Positions 1-6,465 of a stretch of 64,000 nucleotides of DNA are shown piece by piece. How positions within the stretch are numbered: the stretch's first letter is position 1; the number at the start of each line of letters is the position of its first letter. A model generated the notes under the pieces. The model was not told the DNA's origin, ran no database searches, and saw only the letters and a program-made list of their open reading frames with translations. The position numbers and the translations under genes were made by a program. Source of the stretch: an uncultured Bacteroidales bacterium (lineage in GTDB: Bacteria > Bacteroidota > Bacteroidia > Bacteroidales > CAIXZF01); the NCBI GenBank assembly GCA_903923925.1, contig CAIXZF010000039.1, forward strand, positions 62,001-126,000. The letters are read 5' to 3'.

Positions 1-25
1 AAAGTTAACCTCTATTAGCCATTGA

Positions 26-832
26 ATGCATCCTGACCTTTTCAGAATCACCGTTCCGGAATTTCTAAGATCGGTTTTTCCACATTATTTAACAATACAC
101 ACTTATGGCGCTTGTATTGCAATCGGAGTCTATTTGGCTATCTGGTACACAATCAGGCAATCTAAAAAAGAGCTTGGATTGAATTCTGACCCCATTCTTT
201 CATTGGCGTTGATAATCATCATTTCAGCATTTATTGGCGGCAAAATCTTTTATTATTTGGAGAAGCCGTCAATTTACTTAGCGAATCCCGAAAAAATGTT
301 GAATTCGATGGGAGCGGGGTTCGTATTTTATGGTTCTTTGCTTTTCGCAATTCCATCGGTATTATGGTACCTGAAGAAGAACAAAATCCTAGTATGGCCA
401 ATGCTGGATATCATGGCAATAACAATTTGTATCGTACATGGTTTCGGAAGATTAGGATGCTTTTTTGCTGGTTGCTGCCATGGATTGCCTTCGGATGCTC
501 CGTTTGCTGTTGTGTTTTCAAATCCTGCCTGTGCTGCTGATATTAAAACGATGCCCGTTCATCCAACTCAACTCTACGAAGTTGTGATGATCCTGATTAT
601 TGCATTAATATTACAGATATTACGACAGAGAAAACAGTTCAACGGACAGATTTTTCTCGTTTATATTATGCTTTATGGTATTGGCAGAAGTTTCATTGAG
701 ATTTTTCGTGGAGATTCAGAAAGAGGTTTTATCATTCCCGCTGTAATTTCATATTCTCAGCTTATCTCCTTTCTGTTGATTATAGCCGCTGCTGCATTGT
801 ACTGGCGTCTGAAGAAATCAAACCAATCGTAA
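26..832 (+). CDS. Lgt-family (prolipoprotein diacylglyceryl transferase-like) membrane protein
   Basis: A 268-residue polytopic membrane protein with about seven hydrophobic segments and the Lgt architecture. Lgt transfers diacylglycerol from phosphatidylglycerol to the lipobox cysteine of prolipoproteins in the inner membrane. The HTYG motif near residue 26 and a late YGIGRSFIEIFRGD motif match the family. The central signature reads HGFGRLGCFFAGCCHG rather than the HGGRIGNFxNxE of canonical Lgt; this Cys-rich version is typical of a paralogous Lgt branch common in Bacteroidota. The family is clear; whether it is the main lipoprotein transferase or a paralogue is open. The next gene starts 105 bp downstream, so it may be transcribed alone. 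Confidence 0.85.
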   Translation: MHPDLFRITVPEFLRSVFPHYLTIHTYGACIAIGVYLAIWYTIRQSKKELGLNSDPILSLALIIIISAFIGGKIFYYLEKPSIYLANPEKMLNSMGAGFVFYGSLLFAIPSVLWYLKKNKILVWPMLDIMAITICIVHGFGRLGCFFAGCCHGLPSDAPFAVVFSNPACAADIKTMPVHPTQLYEVVMILIIALILQILRQRKQFNGQIFLVYIMLYGIGRSFIEIFRGDSERGFIIPAVISYSQLISFLLIIAAAALYWRLKKSNQS

Positions 833-937
833 TATTATTAATACCAATTCCTGAGTTAGATACTTTTAACTAAAATTGACTATTAATATTCAGTTTTGTG
901 TCTTATATTTATGGCATAATTAAACGATGCTATTACT

Positions 938-1279
938 ATGGAAGCACAAAAAATTGACATGTTCCTGATGACCTACGGAAAGTATTTTTCGAGAGACAGA
1001 GTTATGGAAATTCGCCACCGTCTTGAAAGTTCACCTGATGAGAAATTTGCAATTCTACAGGCAGTTTCCTTCAAAGAACCTGTATTAACATTGGTAATAT
1101 CTTTACTTGGAGGAAGTTTGGGAATCGACAGATTCTTTCTTGGCGAAACAGGTTTAGGTGTTGCCAAGCTATTAACTTGTGGAGGATTAGGTATCTGGAC
1201 CATTATAGATTGGTTCCTTATCATGGATAAGGCGCGCGAAATCAATGATATCAAAATAAATGAGGTGCTGAGTTATTAG
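938..1279 (+). CDS. TM2 domain protein
   Basis: A 113-residue protein. The first 45 residues are soluble and helical. Residues 48-110 form a TM2 domain: two hydrophobic helices joined by a short loop carrying the GIDRFFLG motif, followed by a glycine-rich second helix ending in DWFLIMDKAREIN. The molecular function of TM2 proteins is not established. It is followed after 2 bp by the DUF2752 gene and then by the M48 peptidase, so the three form an envelope operon; TM2 and DUF2752 genes often travel together in Bacteroidota. Confidence 0.85.
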   Translation: MEAQKIDMFLMTYGKYFSRDRVMEIRHRLESSPDEKFAILQAVSFKEPVLTLVISLLGGSLGIDRFFLGETGLGVAKLLTCGGLGIWTIIDWFLIMDKAREINDIKINEVLSY

Positions 1280-1281
1280 AA

Positions 1282-1722
1282 ATGCGGCTGCCTTATTTAA
1301 AAAGCCCTGTCAGACGGTTTTATAGTTTTTTAATATTAATGTACCTGGCTGGACTTCTTCTGATACTTTGGAATCCCGAAACCGAACCGGGCAGGTATTC
1401 GTCTGCCTGCTTTTTCAGGAACATCACCGGGATACCTTGTCCTGGTTGCGGAATGGGCAGGGGAGTTGTTCATACATTTCAACTCGACTTTATTAGTGCG
1501 GTTAAATCCCACCCTTTTGCAGTGCTGGTAGGCTTGATAATTATTGTGCTGCCGATTTGGGTTTGCATCGACTTGTTTCGAAGAAGTAAATCATTGTTTG
1601 TGTTTTCAGGCCAGCTAGATTTCTATTTTGCCCAAAACAGATGGGCTTTTTGGTCGTTGATGATTTTGTTAGTCCTTCTTTGGATTATTAATATTTATAA
1701 ATTTCAACATAGCGGGTTATGA
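1282..1722 (+). CDS. DUF2752 membrane protein
   Basis: A 146-residue protein with three predicted membrane spans. The diagnostic DUF2752 motif CPGCGMGRGVVH lies near residues 53-64, followed by a second span and the conserved SHPFA segment. The family has no assigned biochemical role. It lies between the TM2 gene (2 bp upstream) and the M48 peptidase gene, whose ATG overlaps its stop by 4 bp, which implies translational coupling. Confidence 0.85.
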   Translation: MRLPYLKSPVRRFYSFLILMYLAGLLLILWNPETEPGRYSSACFFRNITGIPCPGCGMGRGVVHTFQLDFISAVKSHPFAVLVGLIIIVLPIWVCIDLFRRSKSLFVFSGQLDFYFAQNRWAFWSLMILLVLLWIINIYKFQHSGL

Positions 1723-2960
1723 ATTTTATTGTCAAACCACAAGTTTCGGAAAGAGAATGCGAAGCTGCATCTCACGCCTGGGTAATGTCGCTGATGACAG
1801 TAATGATTGGTTTACCATTTCCAATCCTCAACTTATTATCCTGTTTATTGTTCTTCCTACTTCTGCCTTCCAAAACTCCGTTTATCCGTTTCCATGCTCT
1901 GCAGGCAGTTACTTCGCAATCGTTGATTATTATCGTCAACTCTTTTGGGATCAGCTGGGCAATTTCGATTTATTTTGGAAAAGCTCAATTCAATGACATT
2001 TTTGTTGCGTATTTAATAACTGCAATAATTTTTAACATTACAGATTATGTCTATAATATTATTGCAGCATTGAAGTCTAAACGGGGAGAATTATACCGTT
2101 TTGCTTTCTTTGGTACTTTAAGTTACTTGGTTTATTATGCTGATAAACAGGATAATAATGTAAAGACAGAACTCTTTCGCAGGATGACGACAGAATTCCT
2201 GACCATTGTTGTTTCATTCGGAATATTATTCGGAGTATTAAATGAATTAAAATTAGCACCTTCCAGCAAATCGCTAACAATTCCTATTGCTCAGGAACAG
2301 AAATTAGGTAAAAAAATGGTAAATGTAATTCTGGCTACTTCCGATGAAATTTCAAATCCCACAATAGATAGTGCTGTAATCCAGGTATTTAACAGACTAA
2401 AAGCTAATGTTTCTGAAAGTGAATATGCGTACAATTTGTATATTATTGATAATGAAGAGGTTAATGCAATGACTATTCCAGGAGGCAATATATTGATATT
2501 TAGTGGTTTGATTAAATTTTGCAATTCTCCTGAAGAGCTATCTGCTGTAATAGCTCATGAAATGGGACATGTTGAGAATAGAGATGTAGTTTCAAGATTG
2601 GTGCGTAATCTTGGTATTAATGTTATAATTTCCGGGCTTCTTGGAGATCATAAAGTTATACGTGACCTTAATCAGCAGTTAATTAATTCTGCTTTCGATA
2701 GAAAGCAGGAGGCCGATGCAGATCAATTCGCTTTAAAATTGTTGGAGAAAAGCAAGATTGATCCAAAAAGTCTTGGTAATTTTTTTAAGGGATTAAAAGA
2801 TAAACACGGTTTTATGACAGATAATCTTGAAATTATTTCGTCTCATCCACCAGATGCAAAACGAATAGATGCAGCAATGAATTTTAAAACATCCAAATCA
2901 TTTTCGATTCAGGAATTTCAAGGGATTAACTGGACAAATGTGCAGCGTCAGGTAAAATAG
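1719..2960 (+). CDS. M48-family zinc metallopeptidase with N-terminal DUF4870-like membrane domain
   Basis: A 413-residue protein in two parts. Residues 17-135 resemble a DUF4870 membrane domain: a HAWVMSLMTVMIG start, three hydrophobic helices and a FHALQA motif. A further span lies near residues 155-175. The C-terminal half is an M48 peptidase with HEMGH at residues 280-284 (zinc ligands and catalytic Glu) and the third ligand Glu in EADADQF near residue 331. The SSHPP motif near residue 370 is also typical. The active site most likely faces the periplasm, suggesting envelope protein quality control similar to HtpX/LoiP/BepA. The fusion of a DUF4870-like module to M48 is the odd point. It is the last host gene before the provirus. 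Confidence 0.85.
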   Translation: MNFIVKPQVSERECEAASHAWVMSLMTVMIGLPFPILNLLSCLLFFLLLPSKTPFIRFHALQAVTSQSLIIIVNSFGISWAISIYFGKAQFNDIFVAYLITAIIFNITDYVYNIIAALKSKRGELYRFAFFGTLSYLVYYADKQDNNVKTELFRRMTTEFLTIVVSFGILFGVLNELKLAPSSKSLTIPIAQEQKLGKKMVNVILATSDEISNPTIDSAVIQVFNRLKANVSESEYAYNLYIIDNEEVNAMTIPGGNILIFSGLIKFCNSPEELSAVIAHEMGHVENRDVVSRLVRNLGINVIISGLLGDHKVIRDLNQQLINSAFDRKQEADADQFALKLLEKSKIDPKSLGNFFKGLKDKHGFMTDNLEIISSHPPDAKRIDAAMNFKTSKSFSIQEFQGINWTNVQRQVK

Positions 2961-3031
2961 CAGCTTAGCGTATTAGAATTCATTTTAAGCTAGATGATGA
3001 ATTCAGCCCTGGAATATCAGGGAAAATGAGG

Positions 3032-3067
3032 TTTATTATTTGTCCGATAATTAATAATAAATTTACA
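3032..3067 (+). other. attL: dif-derived left junction of the provirus
   Basis: Bases 3032-3056 are identical to 24227-24251. They contain the XerC arm TTGTCCGATAA (3040-3050) and the central hexamer TTAATA (3051-3056). The next 11 bases, ATAAATTTACA, occupy the XerD-arm position but match the dif XerD arm of the right junction at only 5 of 11 places. This is what integration by XerC strand exchange between a chromosomal dif and a phage attP with a degenerate XerD half would leave. Confidence 0.8.
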
Positions 3068-3254
3068 GTTAATGGCCTGCCTTATAGAGCCTTACTAAAT
3101 AAATGGATTTCAATCCCTTAGCCACAGCCTGAGAGCTATTTTAACCTATTTTTTCTTCAGTTACATGATTTCTGGCATACGAAACTTTTCAACTGTCTTT
3201 TACGTGATATATACTATTGTTATTTAATGCGTTACGCTATATGATTTTCAATTA

Positions 3255-3285
3255 TTGACAACTACAAAGGATTTCGGTACATTTG
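3255..3285 (+). promoter_or_regulatory. Promoter of the toxin-antitoxin operon
   Basis: A full match to the Bacteroidota primary-sigma promoter: TTG at 3255-3257, a 20-base spacer and TACATTTG (TAnnTTTG) at 3278-3285. The antitoxin ATG is 19 bases further on. No other gene could be served in this orientation. Confidence 0.7.
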
Positions 3286-3304
3286 CAAATCAAAATTTAT
3301 CAAT

Positions 3305-3502
3305 ATGAAAACATTAGTTTTTGAATACGATGAAAAATCAAGATCAGCAAAGGCATTTATTACTGTGCTAAATCAGGTTCCATGGGCACATGTTAAAAAA
3401 AATCCAAATGCAAAACTTAAAAAAGCAATGCAGGAGGCGGCAGAAGGAAAATTAACAGATTTTAAAAATTCTAAAGACATGCATAAAAAAATGGGGCTTT
3501 AA
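3305..3502 (+). CDS. Antitoxin of a YafQ-type toxin-antitoxin pair
   Basis: A 65-residue, Lys-rich protein located 1 bp upstream of a RelE/YafQ-family toxin gene, the usual antitoxin-first order. The N-terminal 15 residues look like a short beta strand; the rest (KKAMQEAAEGKL...) is helical, as in small Bacteroidota antitoxins that wrap their toxin. I identify it mainly by context. Such antitoxins usually also repress their own promoter, here at 3255-3285. Lying just inside attL, the pair would penalise cells that lose the provirus. Confidence 0.7.
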   Translation: MKTLVFEYDEKSRSAKAFITVLNQVPWAHVKKNPNAKLKKAMQEAAEGKLTDFKNSKDMHKKMGL

Positions 3503-3503
3503 A

Positions 3504-3776
3504 ATGTATTCAGGTTCATATACTAACGAATTTGAAAAAAATACAGAATTAGCTAAACGCAAAGGGTTTAATATTAAATTATTGGATATTGTCATTGATA
3601 AGCTACTTGAAAGAAAACCTTTAGCGAAACACTACCGGAATCATAAATTAGAAGGTGAATATAAAGGCTGTTGGGAATGCCATGTAGCCCCAGACTGGCT
3701 TATAATATATAAATATAACCACCCTGAAAAAAAAATCATATTCCTTTCATACGGCAGCCATTCAGATTTATTTTGA
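3504..3776 (+). CDS. YafQ-family mRNA interferase toxin
   Basis: A 90-residue RelE/YafQ-fold protein. YafQ toxins cut mRNA in the ribosomal A site and thereby stop translation. Diagnostic features are the KPLAKHYRNHKLEGEYKGCWECHVAPDW region (residues 54-73, supplying catalytic histidines) and the C-terminal GSHSDLF, whose His86 corresponds to the essential C-terminal histidine of YafQ. Length is normal for the family and the gene is intact. Its 3' end overlaps the convergent small gene at 3768-3965 by 9 bp. Confidence 0.85.
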   Translation: MYSGSYTNEFEKNTELAKRKGFNIKLLDIVIDKLLERKPLAKHYRNHKLEGEYKGCWECHVAPDWLIIYKYNHPEKKIIFLSYGSHSDLF

Positions 3777-3965
3777 GTATTTAATTCCAAGCTCCATAAT
3801 TTTATACCCGGCCGTTTTAAAAAACTGCATTTGTGTTTCTGTTAAACGGTCGCCGGCTTTCATTTGATTTATGTTTTCCTCCCATATCAATAAATCCTGA
3901 ATTGCCTTTTGTAAATCGCGCAAATCCTTTGTGTTGATTTTTTTTATATCCTGTTTTTTTTCCAT
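3768..3965 (-). CDS. Small helical protein downstream of the repressor (unknown)
   Basis: A 65-residue hydrophilic protein, probably all-helical, with no recognised domain. It is encoded 15 bp after the repressor gene on the same strand, so it is likely co-transcribed with it during lysogeny. It could be a repressor accessory factor or a superinfection/maintenance protein; nothing in the sequence decides. It overlaps the convergent toxin gene by 9 bp. Confidence 0.5.
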   Translation of the reverse strand: MEKKQDIKKINTKDLRDLQKAIQDLLIWEENINQMKAGDRLTETQMQFFKTAGYKIMELGIKYSK

Positions 3966-3980
3966 ATACTGAGGTTTATT

Positions 3981-4316
3981 TTACGGTTCAATTCCGAACA
4001 TTTTCTTTACTATTTTGGCCTGATCTGATAGTATTTCAACTTGCTTTGTCAATAATTTTAGTTCATTAATTGCCCGGTCTTTTCTTTCGATATCTTTCAT
4101 TTGGTTCGATGAATCTGAAATATCAAAAAAATGGTCTGGTGTAACACCTAATTTTTCAGCGATTAATAAAAGGTTTGAAACCTTTAAATCTCCCCGATTT
4201 AGCATTTTATTTAACCCTGATCGTGTTAAACCAATAGAAGCCGCCAAGGTAGGAATAGAAATATTTTTCTCCTTTGCTAAATCATTTATTCTTCTGATTA
4301 CTAGATCAATATCCAT
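3981..4316 (-). CDS. XRE-family repressor (CI-like)
   Basis: A 111-residue protein. Residues 5-65 are an XRE/HTH_3 domain with the helix-turn-helix around IPTLAASIGLTRSGLNKML, followed by a conserved LLLIAEKLGVTPDHFFD end. Residues 70-111 form a helical segment likely to dimerise. It has no LexA-like autoprotease domain, so induction by RecA-stimulated self-cleavage is not supported. It is divergent from the Cro-like gene at 4448, with a palindrome between them, the classical lysogeny switch arrangement. Confidence 0.8.
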   Translation of the reverse strand: MDIDLVIRRINDLAKEKNISIPTLAASIGLTRSGLNKMLNRGDLKVSNLLLIAEKLGVTPDHFFDISDSSNQMKDIERKDRAINELKLLTKQVEILSDQAKIVKKMFGIEP

Positions 4317-4345
4317 TTATTAACAAAAAGTGTTAGTAACTTTCG

Positions 4346-4369
4346 TCTACATGTAGATTAATTTCTACA
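4346..4369. promoter_or_regulatory. Operator candidate in the divergent switch region
   Basis: Bases 4346-4357 are a perfect 12-bp palindrome, TCTACA followed by TGTAGA. A further half-site TCTACA occurs at 4364-4369, 18 bases after the first. Both lie between the repressor (start 4316, minus strand) and the Cro-like gene (start 4448, plus strand), where the repressor would be expected to bind. Possible plus-strand promoter elements (TTG at 4384, TAATATTTG at 4403) follow, but their spacing is short. Confidence 0.5.
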
Positions 4370-4447
4370 TTTACCGCCTATAATTGCAGTACGAATTTAC
4401 TGTAATATTTGACAGAAGTCAACAAATTCACTTAACACATCATTAAT

Positions 4448-4687
4448 ATGGAAACAGCAGTCAACAAAAAACTCAGGCTTAAACCTGACTTAATCAATTT
4501 GATACGAAAAAACCGGCCTCTTTTTAATGCCGTTAAAGACCGGTTGGAGATCCAGGAAAGAACCTTATACAGGTACTTGAAAAACAACAATAAGTTATTA
4601 ATGCTGCCTGATGTGCTGAAAGTAATTGAAGCCTATACACATGCAGAATTAGAGGAGCCTATTGAGGAAATTCATGCAACTGCATAG
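4448..4687 (+). CDS. Small HTH-like early protein (Cro-like position)
   Basis: A 79-residue protein divergent from the repressor. Residues 25-60 (AVKDRLEIQERTLYRYLKNNNKLLMLPDVLKVIEAY) look like a helix-turn-helix with a recognition helix around RTLYRYLKNN. Position and size suggest a Cro or early activator role; this is inferred from context, as I recognise no named family. It is the first gene of the early plus-strand cluster. Confidence 0.55.
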   Translation: METAVNKKLRLKPDLINLIRKNRPLFNAVKDRLEIQERTLYRYLKNNNKLLMLPDVLKVIEAYTHAELEEPIEEIHATA

Positions 4688-4691
4688 ACCG

Positions 4692-4898
4692 ATGGAAGCA
4701 AAACGACTTTTAACCATTGTGCGGACAGTGGAACAAATTGCATCCGTAAAACATGCCCTGCAGGCTGTAGAAGATCTGAAATTCATCTCAGGCCTGTATC
4801 CCTCCAACATTCAGGTAAAAATCCGCCTGATGAAAACCAAGGAACGCCTAACATATATGAGGCAAAAAGAAAGAAGATTACAACTTTTAAATAATTAA
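4692..4898 (+). CDS. Small early protein, unknown
   Basis: About 68 residues from the ATG at 4692, which avoids overlap with the upstream gene; upstream ATGs at 4674 and 4662 would overlap it. The protein is basic and helical (KTKERLTYMRQKERRLQLLNN at the C-terminus). No domain recognised. It sits 4 bp downstream of the Cro-like gene and 2 bp upstream of the next gene, so it belongs to the early operon. Confidence 0.5.
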   Translation: MEAKRLLTIVRTVEQIASVKHALQAVEDLKFISGLYPSNIQVKIRLMKTKERLTYMRQKERRLQLLNN

Positions 4899-4900
4899 GG

Positions 4901-5152
4901 ATGATTACAATATTCAGAGTTTTTATTATTGTCGCCACATTTCAGGCGATATCCTGGACACCACAACCATGTTCCCAGGCAGAAGTATTTCAAACAAGTT
5001 TCGACACCATTACAGCCTTTGAAGGAAATTGCCCGTCATGCGCACATAAAGTTTACTCGCAAGCAAAAGCCAATGAATGGAAGCTGCAAGGCTCTCCCGA
5101 ATGGAAAGTAATCATTAAGGTTTACAAAGATTCTTTGGAGGTGGAGCCATGA
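4901..5152 (+). CDS. Small protein with N-terminal hydrophobic segment, unknown
   Basis: 83 residues. Residues 3-20 are hydrophobic and could be a signal peptide or membrane anchor. The rest contains a CPSC motif (GNCPSCAHKVY, about residues 43-53) that could bind metal or form a disulfide. No family recognised. Its stop overlaps the next ATG at 5149. Confidence 0.45.
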   Translation: MITIFRVFIIVATFQAISWTPQPCSQAEVFQTSFDTITAFEGNCPSCAHKVYSQAKANEWKLQGSPEWKVIIKVYKDSLEVEP

Positions 5153-5313
5153 TTAAACTTACAAGATTTCTTTGGCGGTTAAGTATAATACCGTTGACAT
5201 TAACGATTGTTTGTATCCTTTTTATAGCCGGAATCCTTTTCATAGCAACCGGAATAGACCCTGAATGGAAATTCATACATAATTGGCGCGATAAAATTTA
5301 CGGAAGGGGGTAA
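5149..5313 (+). CDS. 54-residue single-span membrane protein
   Basis: Starts at the ATG overlapping the previous stop (ATGA, 5149-5152) and ends at the TAA 5311-5313. A strongly hydrophobic segment (residues 12-32, LSIIPLTLTIVCILFIAGIL) is followed by a short hydrophilic tail DPEWKFIHNWRDKIYGRG. Function unknown. Translational coupling on both sides supports that it is a real gene. Confidence 0.5.
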   Translation: MIKLTRFLWRLSIIPLTLTIVCILFIAGILFIATGIDPEWKFIHNWRDKIYGRG

Positions 5314-5315
5314 AC

Positions 5316-5507
5316 ATGGCAGGTAAACAAGCCCAAAGCCCAGAATTTGAAGCCAAGATGGATGAAATGATAATCCGGATTTCAACCCTTATGAATGAGT
5401 ACAATATTGGAAAGATTTCACTTAACATTTATACCGATAAAAATGGAAAAAATAAACAAAAAAGAGGCAATCAACAATATTTTCACAGCCTTACAGATAA
5501 TTCATGA
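5316..5507 (+). CDS. Small hydrophilic protein, unknown
   Basis: 63 residues, preceded by a purine-rich GGAAGGGGG ribosome-binding site 8-16 bases before the ATG. The first 45 residues look coding; the tail (KRGNQQYFHSLTDNS) lies where the next gene overlaps it by 65 bp in another frame. No domain recognised. Confidence 0.4.
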   Translation: MAGKQAQSPEFEAKMDEMIIRISTLMNEYNIGKISLNIYTDKNGKNKQKRGNQQYFHSLTDNS

Positions 5508-5988
5508 GTTTTCGAGTATAGAGCCGGCAGAAATAAGCATTTCGGATATTTTTAGAATCTGTAATGCTCCATTTTACACCAACATGCAAAAGCCTTGCGA
5601 AATGTGGTTCCTGTTCAAAAAGGTGCCAGGCAATAAGATTCTATGGACAGGGCAACCACCAAGCCATAAAATTGCAGAGGCCATCCTTGCCACCGGCAGA
5701 AAATTAATTTCAGATAAAAAACGCAGCAAAAAACAAATGATTAAACAAGCATCCCCGGAACGACAATTTGAAGCTGCATTTTATGGAAATTGTGGTGTAA
5801 ACATTAACAATGAGGGGAGCAACGGAAGAAGCTTCATTCAAAGTACCATAACAACCAGGGTAAACACTGAGAGGTTAAATACTTTAAAACTCGCAGTTAA
5901 AGCAAGTATGAAACTTGATATGCCAACTCAGCACTACCAGCACTGGCTTGATGAAATTGAAGAATTAACAGGTATTTTAGCATCTTAA
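5443..5988 (+). CDS. Early provirus protein, unknown (181 aa)
   Basis: Start chosen at the ATG 5443 (MEKINKKEAI...), because this keeps the overlap with the previous gene shortest; an in-frame ATG at 5395 would add 16 less plausible residues. The protein is mixed alpha/beta, with a basic central stretch DKKRSKKQMIKQ and a C-terminal region NTERLNTLKLAVKASMKLDMP. No recognised family. It precedes two further replication-region genes, so a role in replication or its control is possible. Confidence 0.5.
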   Translation: MEKINKKEAINNIFTALQIIHEFSSIEPAEISISDIFRICNAPFYTNMQKPCEMWFLFKKVPGNKILWTGQPPSHKIAEAILATGRKLISDKKRSKKQMIKQASPERQFEAAFYGNCGVNINNEGSNGRSFIQSTITTRVNTERLNTLKLAVKASMKLDMPTQHYQHWLDEIEELTGILAS

Positions 5989-5991
5989 GCC

Positions 5992-6465
5992 ATGCCGGAC
6001 GAATTTTCAACCTCCTTAGAGGTAATAATAGAATATTTCAGAAAGCAAGTAGACAAGGGCTACATTAAGGATAAACAAGCAGAATACTTCGAAATGCAGT
6101 TAAAATGCCTACTCCAATGGCGTGATAACCAGGAAAAGTTTGTCAGCGAAAAGGATTTTGAATACATGGCCGAGATAGATCTACTGAAAATGGATTTGGT
6201 TCATTCAAAACGATATAGTGAAATCCTGGAGGCTATCTGTTTACACCATGGAATTATTGATTTATCCGCACTTATTAATAAACCTTATCAAATGCACATT
6301 GAAAATGCTTTTCGGGCATGCAATTATAAGGAATATCAGTTACCGCTTGTGTTTTACAATTATTTCAAAAAGAATAACATAAAACCTTTCAGTTCTGAGT
6401 GTTACAATTTAACACCAGAAATACTTGAACACTATAATTCATTATTAATAGGGGTAAATTCATGA
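5992..6465 (+). CDS. Early provirus protein, unknown (157 aa)
   Basis: A largely helical 157-residue protein starting 3 bp after the upstream gene. Its stop overlaps the helicase ATG by 4 bp (ATGA), so it is translationally coupled to the replication protein. No domain recognised. Tight linkage suggests a helicase partner or loader, which is inference only. Confidence 0.55.
   Translation: MPDEFSTSLEVIIEYFRKQVDKGYIKDKQAEYFEMQLKCLLQWRDNQEKFVSEKDFEYMAEIDLLKMDLVHSKRYSEILEAICLHHGIIDLSALINKPYQMHIENAFRACNYKEYQLPLVFYNYFKKNNIKPFSSECYNLTPEILEHYNSLLIGVNS

Larger units (their letters stand above)
2961..3304. other. Intergenic region spanning the host/provirus left junction
   Basis: 344 bp without a gene. 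Bases 2976-2983 and 2997-3004 form an 8-bp inverted repeat (GAATTCAT and its complement) just after the M48 gene; it has no following T-run, so terminator function is doubtful. The attL core is at 3032-3056. From 3057 onwards the DNA is provirus. The remainder is AT-rich with nothing recognisable until the promoter at 3255-3285. Confidence 0.7.

Noticed and set aside
2976..3025. Inverted repeats (GAATTCAT pair; CCCTG/CAGGG) as a terminator
   Set aside because: No T-run follows either, and the second is short; left as weak structure only.
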